Assembly (NCBI RefSeq): GCF_023370115.1
Contig: NZ_CP097160.1
Coordinates: 1,860,001 to 1,924,000 of the forward strand
Origin: Gulosibacter sediminis
Lineage (GTDB): Bacteria > Actinomycetota > Actinomycetes > Actinomycetales > Microbacteriaceae
Length of the DNA: 64,000 nucleotides
Direction: 5' to 3'
How positions within the stretch are numbered: the stretch's first letter is position 1; every line of letters begins with the position of its first letter. Below are positions 42,866 through 51,941 of the stretch, one piece after another. Position numbers and translations under genes: made by a program. The notes below the pieces were generated by a model. It ran no database searches. It worked only from the letters and a program-made list of their open reading frames with translations, and was not told the DNA's origin.

Positions 42866-43780
42866 TTATCGCAAATTCCAGTAGTTATAGGCTTCGGTGT
42901 GGTCCACATTGCCAAGTTCGGTGAGCGCATCGTCGAGCGCGCCCACGACGGCGGCGCACACCGGGGCCTCGTGCTCGGCGGCCGCCTGCACGGCCTGCGC
43001 GATCTTGACGTCCTTCGTCATGAGCGGCAGCGCGAAGCCCGACGCAAACGCGCCGTCGACAATGTGCGGGCCGAGTACATTCAGCGTGACGAAGCTCTGC
43101 CCGGTCGAGTTGTTGAAGATGTCGACCATCGTCTGGCGGTCGAGCCCGAATCGTTCGCCCGAGATGAGCGCCTCGCTCGCCGCGGTATAGGCGGCCGCAG
43201 CCACGAAGTTGTTCAGCGCCTTCATCGCGTGGCCGGTGCCGAGGGCCCCGGTGCGATAAATCTGCGCGCTCATCGCGTCGATGACCGGGGTCGCACGGGC
43301 GATCGCCGCATCGTCGTTGCCGCCGAGCATGATCGCGAGCGTGCCGCTGAGCGCGCGTTCCTTCGCGCCCGACACCGGCGCATCCACGAGGTGCACGCCC
43401 GCGGCGCTCAGCACCTCGCCGGTCGCGAGGGTGTCCTGCGGATTCGACGAACTCATGTCAACGACGACCGTGCCTGGCCGCAGCGGCAGCCGGAGGGCCG
43501 GCCCCGCGCCGCTGTCGTCGACGAGCACGCTCCGCACGATCTTGCTCGTCGGCAGCATGAGCACGATGACGTCGCACTCGGCCAGGCCGGCGGCGTCGTC
43601 GAGGGCGGATGCGCCGATCCGGTCAGCGACCGCGTGCGCGCGCCCCGCATCCTCGTCGTATACGCGCAGGTCGAAGCCGGCCTTCGCGATGTTCGCCGAC
43701 ATCGGCTCGCCCATGGTGCCGAGGCCGACGAAGCCGACCTTGGTGGCGGTGTCGCCGTTCGGTGTTGAAGAGGTGGTCAT
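42866..43780 (-). CDS. Beta-hydroxyacid dehydrogenase family (HIBADH/tartronate semialdehyde reductase-like)
   Basis: 304 residues. VGFVGLGTMGEPMSANIAKAG opens the Rossmann domain; VDAPVSGAKERALSGTL and the Lys-containing GTGHAMKALNNFVAAA are the catalytic motifs. A different paralogue from the one at 35558-36562. It overlaps the upstream decarboxylase-like gene by four bases (ATGA). Within the TRAP operon it probably oxidises or reduces the imported hydroxy acid. Confidence 0.91.
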   Translation of the reverse strand: MTTSSTPNGDTATKVGFVGLGTMGEPMSANIAKAGFDLRVYDEDAGRAHAVADRIGASALDDAAGLAECDVIVLMLPTSKIVRSVLVDDSGAGPALRLPLRPGTVVVDMSSSNPQDTLATGEVLSAAGVHLVDAPVSGAKERALSGTLAIMLGGNDDAAIARATPVIDAMSAQIYRTGALGTGHAMKALNNFVAAAAYTAASEALISGERFGLDRQTMVDIFNNSTGQSFVTLNVLGPHIVDGAFASGFALPLMTKDVKIAQAVQAAAEHEAPVCAAVVGALDDALTELGNVDHTEAYNYWNLR

Positions 43781-44238
43781 GCTTGCCCAGCCTTTCCGCT
43801 CGTCGCATCGGCCAGTGTGTCATCGCCGTCACGGTGCGATTCGCCGTCGAGCTCGAACGTCAAGCCCTGCTCATCCAGTATCTCTTCAAGCGCGCGAATT
43901 CCCTCGACGGCGCCGGGGATGCCGATGTACAGGATCGAATGCACGATAAGTTCGCGCAGCTCAAGCGGCGTAACGCCATTCGCGAGGGCACCGCGAATAT
44001 GAATGCGAATTTCGTGCGACTTGCCCTGCGCGATGAGCATCGCAAGGGTGATTTTGCTTCGATCTTTCAGCGCGAGACCAGGCCGCTGCCAAATATCGCC
44101 GAAGCAGACTCGGGTGACGAACTCTTGAATCTTGTCATTCACATCCGTCGTGTGTTCGACCTGGTCTTCGGCGCCCTGCACGCCAAACATATTCCGGCGC
44201 TGCGCCAGGCCGATTTCATACAACTCGTCTCGCTGCAT
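43777..44238 (-). CDS. Carboxymuconolactone decarboxylase family protein
   Basis: 153 residues. RSKITLAMLIAQGKSHEIRIHIRGALANGVTPLELRELI is the CMD core; GVTPLEL and the following VHSILYIGIPGAVEG are strongly conserved. The CxxC motif of AhpD-type members is missing, so a peroxidase role is unlikely; a PcaC-like lyase or isomerase role is possible. Co-transcribed with TRAP genes and a hydroxyacid dehydrogenase. The C-terminal 20 or so residues are polar and look dispensable. Confidence 0.88.
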   Translation of the reverse strand: MQRDELYEIGLAQRRNMFGVQGAEDQVEHTTDVNDKIQEFVTRVCFGDIWQRPGLALKDRSKITLAMLIAQGKSHEIRIHIRGALANGVTPLELRELIVHSILYIGIPGAVEGIRALEEILDEQGLTFELDGESHRDGDDTLADATSGKAGQA

Positions 44239-44274
44239 ATTGCTTCCTCTCGATTCGGGTCATTTTGGTGGTCA

Positions 44275-45720
44275 TTAGCCGGCGGTCGACGCGACGAGGC
44301 CTGGCAGGAATAGGGAGATTTGTGGCACGAGGAAGAGCAGCGTCACGACGGCGAGATCCACAAAGAAGAGTGGCGTGACGCCGCGGAATACCGTTTCGCT
44401 CGGCACGCCTGAGGTGCCCGCAACGACGAATACGTTGATGCCGACCGGCGGCGTGACCATGCCAATCTCGATGAGTTTGACGATGAGGATGCCGAGCCAA
44501 ATACCGTCGAAGCCGAGCTCAATCGCGATCGGGTAGAGAATCGGCACGGTGATGACGAGAATCGACAGCGATTCCAGCACCATTCCGAGCGGAATCAGGC
44601 ACACAAGCAGAAGTGCCATCGTGAGCATCGGCGGCAGCCCCATGCCTGCGACCGCCGAGGTGATCGTGTCGGGCACGCGGGCCGCGATGAAGAACGTCGA
44701 GAGGATGCCCGAGCCGACGATGATCATGAAGACCATCGCGGTGGTCGACCCGGTGTCTTGCAGCGCCGAGCGGAAGGCCGCGAGCACAGCCTTGAAGCCC
44801 TTCTTGCGGTTCTCGATGATAAGGATCACGAGGGCCGCGACGGCGCCGATTGCCGCCGACTCGGTCGAGGTGAAGAACCCCGAGTACATGCCGCCGAGCA
44901 CGATGGCGAAGAGGATCACGACGCGGATCGCGCCGCGCCAGGGCAGCTCGCGCCAGGGGGTGGTGTCGCCGGCGGGCTGCTGCGCCGGCGCATCCACCGT
45001 GGCCGTGGCCGTCGTGCCCGAGGCGACCGACGACTTCGAGCGCAGGCCGCGCAGCTGCGCCGCGTCGGTGTGGGCCTTCGCCGACACGGATGCGAGGCTC
45101 GCGTCGGCCGAGGTCGTGAGCTTGCGGCCGCGCGCCATGATGTAGATCGTGTAGGCGAGCGCCGAGAGCAGGCCCGGGATGATGCCGGCCGCGAGCATCT
45201 GTCCGACGGACTGCTGGGTGAGGATCGCGTAGAGCACGAGGAACGTGCTCGGCGGGATCATCACGCCGAGGGTGCCGGCGACCGCGACGAGCGCCGCCGC
45301 GAAGTGGGCCGGGTAGCCGTGGCGGCGCATCTCGCCGACCGCGAGCTTCGACATCGTCGCGGCCGTGCCGATGCTCGAGCCGGAGACCGCCGAGAAGCCG
45401 GCGCAGGCCATGACTGTAGCGACGCCGAGGCCCCCAGGGGCGCGGCGCGCGACCCGGCTCGCGATGGCGAATACCTGCTCGGCCAGGTTCGCGCGCACCG
45501 CGAACATGCCCATCAGAATGAACATCGGCACGATCGTGAGGCTGTAGTTCGCCGTGTCAGAGAACGGTGTCGAGCCGAGCACGTTGCCGGCGAAGCCGAA
45601 GCCCTGCAGCAGGATGAGGCCGAGGGCGCCGGAGACGCCGAGCGCGATGGCCACCGGGGTCTTGATGGCGAGCAGCACGAGCAGCGCGACGAGCGCAATG
45701 ATTACTGCGATGGTGGTCAT
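44275..45720 (-). CDS. TRAP transporter large permease (DctM)
   Basis: 481 residues with about 12-13 helices. The N-terminal IKTPVAIALGVSGALGL, the MACAGFSAVSGSSIGTAATM signature and ATMGVMIPPS-like stretch LGVMIPPSTFLVLYAILT are typical of DctM, as is GMVTPPVGINVFV near the end. A cytoplasmic loop of about 60 residues near residues 205-265, rich in Ala/Ser/Thr, is longer than usual. Couples sodium entry to uptake of the DctP ligand. Confidence 0.92.
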   Translation of the reverse strand: MTTIAVIIALVALLVLLAIKTPVAIALGVSGALGLILLQGFGFAGNVLGSTPFSDTANYSLTIVPMFILMGMFAVRANLAEQVFAIASRVARRAPGGLGVATVMACAGFSAVSGSSIGTAATMSKLAVGEMRRHGYPAHFAAALVAVAGTLGVMIPPSTFLVLYAILTQQSVGQMLAAGIIPGLLSALAYTIYIMARGRKLTTSADASLASVSAKAHTDAAQLRGLRSKSSVASGTTATATVDAPAQQPAGDTTPWRELPWRGAIRVVILFAIVLGGMYSGFFTSTESAAIGAVAALVILIIENRKKGFKAVLAAFRSALQDTGSTTAMVFMIIVGSGILSTFFIAARVPDTITSAVAGMGLPPMLTMALLLVCLIPLGMVLESLSILVITVPILYPIAIELGFDGIWLGILIVKLIEIGMVTPPVGINVFVVAGTSGVPSETVFRGVTPLFFVDLAVVTLLFLVPQISLFLPGLVASTAG

Positions 45721-46322
45721 ACTCGGGCCCTTCGGAGGTCGCTGTCGGTTGTTTCGTCTGGCGACGGTGTCGAGGTTTCGGGTTCGTCAGCGACGGCAAT
45801 TTGGCTGGTCGCGAGCTCGACGTCGTCTTTCGCGCCGAGCGGGTCCTTCTTCGTAATGAGCCGGATCAGGTTCACGATCGCGACGGCGAGGAAGCCGAGC
45901 AGCCCGATGACGATGACCCAGCGCATTGGCCAGACCGGCCAGCGCACGAGGCCGAAGCGCTCCTCGGCGCGCTCGGTCGCTTCGATCGCCCGCGTAATCG
46001 ACGCCCAGGTCATCCAGGCTAAGAACAGCGTGGTTACCGACCAGGCCACGAGAAAACATACTCGCGCCCAGGCGTCGTTGAGTCGATCGGTCACGAGCGT
46101 GACGGCGACGTGTTCGCCTCGGACGGCCGCGATCGGCAGCCCAAAGAAAATCGAAATCACGAGACACGATTCCGCGAGTTCGAGCACTCCCGGAATGCTC
46201 GCTTTTGTGATGTAGCGACTAATGACGTCGAGCGTGATTGCCAACATGAGTACCACCAGACTCAGCGCCGCAATAACGCCCATGAATTGACTGATTCCAG
46301 TGATAATTCGTTTCAAGGCCAC
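45717..46322 (-). CDS. TRAP transporter small permease (DctQ)
   Basis: 201 residues, four helices, with the family stretch RYITKASIPGVLELAESCLV near residues 36-55. The polar C-terminal tail is Asp/Glu/Thr-rich. First gene of the operon dctQ-dctM-CMD-dehydrogenase-dctP; its stop overlaps the dctM start (ATGA). The 273-base gap to the divergent AraC gene holds both promoters. Confidence 0.88.
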   Translation of the reverse strand: MALKRIITGISQFMGVIAALSLVVLMLAITLDVISRYITKASIPGVLELAESCLVISIFFGLPIAAVRGEHVAVTLVTDRLNDAWARVCFLVAWSVTTLFLAWMTWASITRAIEATERAEERFGLVRWPVWPMRWVIVIGLLGFLAVAIVNLIRLITKKDPLGAKDDVELATSQIAVADEPETSTPSPDETTDSDLRRARV

Positions 46323-46595
46323 CTCGCCTCCTTACTTTTTCGTCGCACCGGTCACTTCTGCGCGCCGGCCGAATTCAGTGGTCCCGCCGCTGCGCTTCTT
46401 TGCTGACAGCCGACGGGTTTGCACCCCACATCCGAGTATTGCCGTCACGCGCCGAGAAGAATTGACCTGCGCCGCACACCGAGTTATCCAGCGGCGCACG
46501 CCAGATGCTCGAAAGCCGCACCCCGCGTCGTTGCTCGCGTGGGGCGTAAACTTACGAGGTCATCCCTTGATTCAGCGACGCATCAGGAGACACGC

Positions 46596-47642
46596 ATGCC
46601 GACGCTCCACTCCCCCGTATCCCAGCTGCCGCCGACCTCGACCGTCGACGCGGTGGTGAACGAACTCATCCCACCAACGACGCCTGGCGGCGCGATCCGC
46701 CAGCGCGCCGTCGTGCATTCGTTCGCGCAGTGGGAGCGCGTGGTCGCGAAGCAGTTCATCAAGCTGCACCTGCGCACGACGTCGGACTCGTTCGAGGGGG
46801 TGCTCGAGCGCATTTGGGTCGAGGACATGTGCGCGACGTACATGTCGGCCGACCAGCATTCGGTGCATCGACTCAGCACCGACACCGACCCCGACGACCC
46901 GCAGCTGCTCAAGCTCTCGCTGCTGGTCGAGGGCGAGTGCGTCGTGACGCAAGGAGAAAACAGCGCGTCACTCGGGCCTGGCGACGTCACTGTCTACGAC
47001 ACCGGCCGCCCCTACACGCTCGAGTACGCGGGCCCAATGCGCACGTTCGTGTTGATTTTCCCGATGCACTTGCTCGGCATTCCCCGCCGGCTGCTCGCGG
47101 ATGCAACCGCGCTGCGGCTGCGCGGCGACGAGGGCATCGGCAAGGTGATCAGCCCGTTCATGCAGCACATCGCCGAGAACCTCAACATGCTCACCGACCA
47201 CACGGGCGTGAAGGTCATGCACAGCGCGCTCGGGCTCATCTCGACGCTGCTCTCGACCGAGCTGGCGGCCCAGGCGAGCATCCAGCCCGAGGGGTACCGC
47301 GCCGACATGGACAAGTATCGGAGCTTCATCGAGGCGAACCTGGGTGACCCCGAACTCTGCACTGAGTCGGTGGCGGCGGCGCACTTCCTCTCGACGCGGT
47401 ACCTGCAGCACCTGTTTAGCGAGGACGGCACGACGGTGTCGGACTTCATTCGCACGCGGCGGCTCGAGCGCTGCCGCGAGTCGCTACTCGACCCGGCCCA
47501 GGCCTCGCTGACGATCCTGCAGATTGCGCAGGAGTGGGGCTTCGTGGATGCGGCGCACTTCAGCCGCACGTTCAAGTCGGCCTTCGGCACGAGCCCAAGC
47601 GTCTACCGCCGCGCCCACCAATCGGCCGCCACCCGCCCCTAA
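46596..47642 (+). CDS. AraC family transcriptional regulator
   Basis: 348 residues from the ATG at 46596 with AGGAGA upstream; the frame upstream is open but lacks a start with a ribosome-binding site. The N-terminal cupin-like domain (GPGDVTVYDTGRPYTLEY) is followed by a double HTH (CTESVAAAHFLSTRYLQHLF; EWGFVDAAHFSRTFKSAFGTSP). Similar in layout to the regulator at 11741-12712. Divergent from the TRAP operon, which it probably activates in response to the imported acid. Confidence 0.92.
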   Translation: MPTLHSPVSQLPPTSTVDAVVNELIPPTTPGGAIRQRAVVHSFAQWERVVAKQFIKLHLRTTSDSFEGVLERIWVEDMCATYMSADQHSVHRLSTDTDPDDPQLLKLSLLVEGECVVTQGENSASLGPGDVTVYDTGRPYTLEYAGPMRTFVLIFPMHLLGIPRRLLADATALRLRGDEGIGKVISPFMQHIAENLNMLTDHTGVKVMHSALGLISTLLSTELAAQASIQPEGYRADMDKYRSFIEANLGDPELCTESVAAAHFLSTRYLQHLFSEDGTTVSDFIRTRRLERCRESLLDPAQASLTILQIAQEWGFVDAAHFSRTFKSAFGTSPSVYRRAHQSAATRP

Positions 47643-47654
47643 CCCACGACAGCG

Positions 47655-47687
47655 AGGGGTTGAGTGGTCACTTTTTGTAGTTCTGGC
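47655..47687. repeat. PR-1 palindrome, left arm, split by IS copy 2
   Basis: Matches a PR-1 left arm (GGGGTTGAGTGGTCAC, then TTTTTGTAGTTCTGGC) with one change at the first base. It lies 12 bases after the AraC stop. The inner half carries TTC where the right arm has TGC, so the two arms no longer fully pair. Confidence 0.85.
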
Positions 47688-49011
47688 AACGGCGGGTTCT
47701 TGGGGTGAGTGCAATTCCCTGAAGTTCAGGGAGTTGGTATGTATCCACTGGCGTACCGGGTACGCGTGATCGAGTTGGTGCTGGACGGGATCCCGGCACG
47801 GTCCCGGGCACTGCGACAGCAGTGTCCGGGCCTGGGCATGGCAACGTTGTCGCGTTGGCTTCGATGGGCAGGAGTACGCATGCAACAAGGACGACCAAGC
47901 GCGACCCGCTCCCCGGTCGTGTTCCCGACCCCGCTCGACCCGGACACGCTCCCGCACGAAGGGCACGGGCGCCGCCTCCAACTCGGCGACCGGATGCTGA
48001 TCCAGCTCGGCCTGGACGAGGGCCTGTCCCAGGCCCGGATCGCGAAGCTGATCGGGTTCTCCCCGGCAACCGTGTCCAGAGAAATCCGTCGCTCCCAGCT
48101 CACGCTCGACACGAGCGGGACGACACAACAGCAGTACAGCGCCAAGTTGGCGCAGTACCGTGCAGAACATGCCCGCGCCCGCCCGAAACCCCGCAAACTC
48201 GACACGAACACGCCGTTACGGGACGTGGTCATCGGCTACCTCAACAAGAAATGGTCCCCGCCCCAGATCGCTGCGCGCCTGCCGGTCGTGTTCCCGGAGA
48301 ATGCGGCCATGAGGATCAGTCACGAAGCGATCTATCAAGCCTTGTACGTCCAAGGCACGAGCGGGCTGCGCCACGAACTCACCGTCGCGCAAGCACTACG
48401 GTCGGGCCGCACCGGCCGGAAACCTCAATCGAAACTCCCGCCACGCAACTCCCGGCCGTGGCTGGACGGATACCGGCTCGCGGACCGCGACGAGCAACGC
48501 GCGGCCGAACACGCCGGGCGGGCCGTGCCCGGGCATTGGGAGGGCGACCTCGTGGTCGGGCCGAACAATTCCGGGATCGTGACATTGATGGAACGCGCGA
48601 GTCGGGTGTGCCTGATCGGCCGACTCCCCGGAGCGCGGGACTCGCAGACCGTGATCGATGTGCTCACGGGCATGGTCGAACGACTCCCGGCCGCGGTGCG
48701 GGCGTCAGTGACGTGGGACCAGGGCACGGAAATGGCGCAGCATCGACAGTTCACGGTCGCGACCGGGTGCCCCGTGTTCTTTTGCGATCCGCACTCGCCG
48801 TGGCAGCGGCCGAGTAACGAGAACTTGAATGGCCAATTGCGGTGGGAATTCCCGAAGGGCACTGACTTCAACACGATCACGGACCAGGAGCTACAAGCCG
48901 TTCAAGACAGCTTGAACTCCCGGCCCCGTGTCGTGTTGCAGGGCTACACGCCAGCTGAAAGACTCCAACAACTTATCGATGGAGTTGCACTCACCGACTG
49001 AACACCCCGGT
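47688..49011 (+). mobile_element. IS30-family insertion sequence, copy 2 (1324 bp)
   Basis: Same length and nearly the same sequence as the element at 30426-31749, in the opposite orientation. The ends carry GGTGAGTGCAA inside an imperfect inverted repeat of about 29 bases. It is bounded by the two arms of a PR-1 palindrome. Beyond the right arm the sequence continues with the CTCAGCCCCCATGGGTGGGG module that also follows intact copies A and C, so the flanks belong to a pre-existing repeat. Confidence 0.9.
47739..49001 (+). CDS. IS30-family transposase, copy 2
   Basis: 420 residues from the ATG at 47739 (AGGGAG five bases upstream; GTG at 47709 is an alternative). HTH and DDE motifs as in copy 1: GHWEGDLVV, TWDQGTEM and SNENLNGQLRW. 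The frame is intact. Differences from copy 1 include HE for PT after TLP, DE for EQ in the GL..GLSQ stretch, and G for S in LTSMV. A short CCCTGAA-G-TTCAGGG palindrome covers the ribosome-binding site. Confidence 0.95.
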   Translation: MYPLAYRVRVIELVLDGIPARSRALRQQCPGLGMATLSRWLRWAGVRMQQGRPSATRSPVVFPTPLDPDTLPHEGHGRRLQLGDRMLIQLGLDEGLSQARIAKLIGFSPATVSREIRRSQLTLDTSGTTQQQYSAKLAQYRAEHARARPKPRKLDTNTPLRDVVIGYLNKKWSPPQIAARLPVVFPENAAMRISHEAIYQALYVQGTSGLRHELTVAQALRSGRTGRKPQSKLPPRNSRPWLDGYRLADRDEQRAAEHAGRAVPGHWEGDLVVGPNNSGIVTLMERASRVCLIGRLPGARDSQTVIDVLTGMVERLPAAVRASVTWDQGTEMAQHRQFTVATGCPVFFCDPHSPWQRPSNENLNGQLRWEFPKGTDFNTITDQELQAVQDSLNSRPRVVLQGYTPAERLQQLIDGVALTD

Positions 49012-49044
49012 GCCAGCACTACAAAAAGTGACCACTCAACCCCC
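49012..49044. repeat. PR-1 palindrome, right arm, split by IS copy 2
   Basis: Begins GCCAGCACTACAAAAAGTG and ends CACTCAACCCCC, identical to the right arm of intact copy A. The downstream module CTCAGCCCCCATGGGTGGGG follows at about 49049-49068. Confidence 0.88.
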
Positions 49045-49184
49045 TCCTCAGCCCCCATGGGTGGGGTGGCTTGGGGTGTCACATGGTGGATGCAACAAGG
49101 AATTTGTTGAGGCGTTTGAACCGTCCAGGGATTGATGCTGCTCATTTTTGATTTGAAAGGATGGCGTCATACCAATGAAGAATT

Positions 49185-49915
49185 GAGCCCGCGCTCCGCG
49201 GACGAACAGTCCGACTCATGCTCGACCACCGTGCCGAGTATTTCTCGATCACGAAAGCAATGGCTGGGGTCGCTCGGTAGGACGGTATCGGCACGGGATC
49301 GCACCAGCGCTGGTCCGGCAAGCGGATACCGACGTACGCATCCGCGATGGGCAGACCAACGCAGAAGCCGCATAGATCAATCGGCTCAAGGCCGCGAACC
49401 GTGGTCCGTGGACCGGCTGGGTGAATGTCGCGTTCATCCTCGATGTCTTCTCGCAACGAATCGTGGCCTCGCACCCAAACCAGCAAGCACACCGACTTGG
49501 TCATGACCCCCTGCGGATGGCGTAGCAGGAACACAAGCGGCACGGGCATGCACTCGGTGCCGGCAACCGCGGCATCACACCGGTGCAGGGCCCCGATACG
49601 CCTCGGTCGTGTTAGCCGAACACCTCGAGTTCGAGCAGATCGCGCCATCGATCGAGTCCGTCGGCGACGCGCACGACCGCGACCTCATGGGAACGATCAA
49701 CGGCCTGCACAAAGCCGAATTCGTCCGCACCACCGTTATTCACGACGGCACCCATAAGACCATCGCCGACGTCGACTAGCGACAACTGGCTGGGTCGACG
49801 GGCACGACCACCGATGGCTCCACGGTAGCCCCGGCGAGGTCATCCCCGACGAGTACAAGGCGGCCCACTACGCGGCACTCACGCGAGCGCCGATCCCTTT
49901 CATAGAAGCGGCACA
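49185..49915 (+). pseudogene. IS3-family transposase remnant (orfA/orfB, deleted and frameshifted)
   Basis: Frame fragments resemble both IS3 reading frames. VRLMLDHRAEYFSITKAMAGVA (49207 onward) looks like the start of OrfA. INRLKAANR then joins directly to WTGWVNVAFILDVFSQRIVASH of OrfB, so the middle is deleted. After stops and shifts, ESVGDAHDRDLMGTINGLHK (to about 49780) and, in another frame, WLHGSPGEVIPDEYKAAHYAALT (to about 49890) supply the end. Non-functional. It lies between IS copy 2 and the FadR-type gene, at the edge of the accessory segment. Confidence 0.85.
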
Positions 49916-50050
49916 GAACCTCGGACGGCTCACAATGCATTCTGCGCACCGCCCCTAAAAGTAGGCGGGAAACTCCGACGCCGGCACGATTACGGAATCG
50001 CTAGTCTCTGGTTCGGCAAGCGGTCGACCTGGACGTGTCAGAATGTAGGC

Positions 50051-50752
50051 ATGATCGGTCGCAAGGATTGGTTTTCTCGCGAGCGAGAACTGCCTCGTTC
50101 CAACGCCGCGGAGGCTATTCTCGAGGATCTTGTAGAAGGTATCCGAACGGAACAAATCGAGGTCGGCACGCGCTTTCCGTCCGAGTTTGACCTCGCAGGG
50201 CACTACGGGGTGAGCCGACCTATCGTCCGCGAGGCGCTCCGGTCGTTACAGACTCTGGGGCTCACGCAGACCCGCACCGGTAGCGGCACCTACGTCATCG
50301 CCACACAGCCTCGATCGCCGCAAAGATTCGGCGATTACACGACGCGCGATCTTATGGAGGCCCGAGCAGCAATCGAGGTCCCGTCCGCACGACTCGCAGC
50401 ACGCCGTCGCACCGAGGCGGATGCAGCCGAGTTGATGAACCTCTGTGATCGCCTCGATCACGAGAGCCAGTCCAGCGCCTGGGTCGACTTGGACTCCCTA
50501 TTGCATGCTCGCATCGCGGCTGCATCCGGCAACGCTGTCTTCTCGATGATAGTGGCTGACGCACGCAAGGCCTTGTCGCAGCAATCCGAGTTCATTAACC
50601 TCGTCGCGGACCGGCGTCAGCCGTCAAACATTGAGCATCGGGAAATCGTCGAGGCGATCATCGCTCGCGACTCGGAGCGAGCAGCCGCGGCCATGCAAGC
50701 GCACCTCGGTTACGTCGAAGATGTCGTCCGGCCGATGCTCGAAAATGACTGA
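50051..50752 (+). CDS. GntR/FadR family transcriptional regulator
   Basis: 233 residues. Winged HTH near residues 20-80 with FPSEFDLAGHYGVSRPIVREALRSL and TRTGSGTYVI; the all-helical FCD effector domain follows (ARAAIEVPSARLAARRRTEADA, then HEIV-like EHREIVEAI and AAAAMQAHLGYVED). FCD proteins bind small carboxylates with a metal. It is the likely reader of the CTGTCAA-N5-TTGACAG operators at 51795 and 57113. Its codon use looks less GC-biased than the core genes. Confidence 0.92.
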   Translation: MIGRKDWFSRERELPRSNAAEAILEDLVEGIRTEQIEVGTRFPSEFDLAGHYGVSRPIVREALRSLQTLGLTQTRTGSGTYVIATQPRSPQRFGDYTTRDLMEARAAIEVPSARLAARRRTEADAAELMNLCDRLDHESQSSAWVDLDSLLHARIAAASGNAVFSMIVADARKALSQQSEFINLVADRRQPSNIEHREIVEAIIARDSERAAAAMQAHLGYVEDVVRPMLEND

Positions 50753-50765
50753 CGAACCGGAACTG

Positions 50766-51767
50766 TCAGCTGCCAATCCGCTCACCGACGAGGTTTTTGG
50801 CGAAGGTTAAGCGTCGCTGTTCCCAGTCAAGCTCGCTTGCCGCAAGCACGCCCAGCTTCGCTAATGCGGCTTCAGCGGTCAGGTCTCCGCCGCTCCAAGC
50901 ACCGGCTTGATACAACTGTGCACCGACCGCATACCGCCCAAGTTGCACCGCCCCAGTCTGGCATTGTGTGACAATCACAATCGGCGTCCGAGCTTTAACG
51001 GCATCCGCGACAGCCTCGTACATGCCAGGACTACTCATCGGCGCCGTTCCCGCACCGTAGCACTCGAGCACGAGGCCATCAGGGTACAGGCGAATCGCCG
51101 CGCGCAGGAGTTCAGCACCGAACCCGGGGAACACCCGCAGAAGCCCGACCGACGGCCGAACACTGTCGCTATCAACCGGACGAGTCGTGACGGCTGCCGG
51201 GACATATGTCCCGGGCGCCGTGTCTCCAAGATTGCGGCGTGATGCAGAACGATAGTCCACGAAGGCCGCATCTTCATCACTCGAGCGCTTCACCGCTCGA
51301 ACTGCAGGAAGGATGACACCACCGAACGCGATTCGTACGCCTGGCTGACCGTCACTGGCGGCCTCATAGGCGGCCAGGAAGTTGGATGTCGCATCCGTTT
51401 CAATTTCACGGAAGGAACGTTGCGCACCCGTAAAGACTATGGGGATCGAAAGATCGCGCAATGCGAAGGCTGAGACAGATGCCACGTAAGCGAGCGTGTC
51501 AGTGCCGTGTACGACAACTATCCCTCGTGCCTGCGCCGAGCCTTCACGCAGCAGCCCGGCGATTGACAAGGCATGATCAAGATCAGCATCGGCGCTGTCA
51601 ATTACCTCCCCGAGTGCGACATATCTCCAGGGATGCACACCCGTTGTGACCTGGGCGATCTGCACCATCTCGGCCAGGTCTGTCTCCAGATCTGTCGAAG
51701 CTTCAAGGCCCTGCCCGTTATCGAACATGCCGAATGTGCCACCGGTGTAGACGACGAGCATCGACAC
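50766..51767 (-). CDS. L-asparaginase-like amidohydrolase (type I)
   Basis: 333 residues from the GTG at 51767 (GAGAGG nine bases upstream); the ATG two codons on is an alternative. The first catalytic Thr lies in VVYTGGTFGM and the second in VVHGTDTLAY. FTGAQRS and IVIVTQCQTGAVQLGRYAVG fit cytoplasmic AnsA-type enzymes. It should release ammonia from asparagine or a related amide; the regulon context suggests another N-compound may be the substrate. Convergent with the GntR gene; an operator lies 28 bases upstream. Confidence 0.9.
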   Translation of the reverse strand: MSMLVVYTGGTFGMFDNGQGLEASTDLETDLAEMVQIAQVTTGVHPWRYVALGEVIDSADADLDHALSIAGLLREGSAQARGIVVVHGTDTLAYVASVSAFALRDLSIPIVFTGAQRSFREIETDATSNFLAAYEAASDGQPGVRIAFGGVILPAVRAVKRSSDEDAAFVDYRSASRRNLGDTAPGTYVPAAVTTRPVDSDSVRPSVGLLRVFPGFGAELLRAAIRLYPDGLVLECYGAGTAPMSSPGMYEAVADAVKARTPIVIVTQCQTGAVQLGRYAVGAQLYQAGAWSGGDLTAEAALAKLGVLAASELDWEQRRLTFAKNLVGERIGS

Positions 51768-51794
51768 TATCCAGTTCCTCTCTCGCAAATTAAC

Positions 51795-51813
51795 CTGTCA
51801 ACCTGCTAGACAG
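51795..51813. promoter_or_regulatory. Operator CTGTCAA-N5-TAGACAG (site 1)
   Basis: An inverted repeat with one mismatch, between the divergent asparaginase and NCS1 permease genes. The 22-base block starting here (CTGTCAACCTGC, then TAGACAGATT) recurs at 57113 with a single change. Probable binding site of the adjacent FadR-type regulator. Confidence 0.7.
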
Positions 51814-51941
51814 ATTACTTCAGTTGACGATACCCTGCTGAACGAGAGCAGCGCCGCGCCGAGCCGCACGTTGACAACTGCGCGACTTCCGACGCTCGCT
51901 CCCACATTATTTGTGATCCACAATGGAGAGGAGACCTGCAC

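Noticed and set aside
30393-49044. PR-1 as the abutted IR-IR junction of an IS30 circle or dimer
   Set aside because: In such a junction the outer IS ends face each other. In PR-1 the sides that face the IS body in the split copies are central, so the orientation is wrong.
49955-50203. Minus-strand frame of 82 residues near the FadR-type gene
   Set aside because: It is largely antisense to the regulator and shows no motif or ribosome-binding site.
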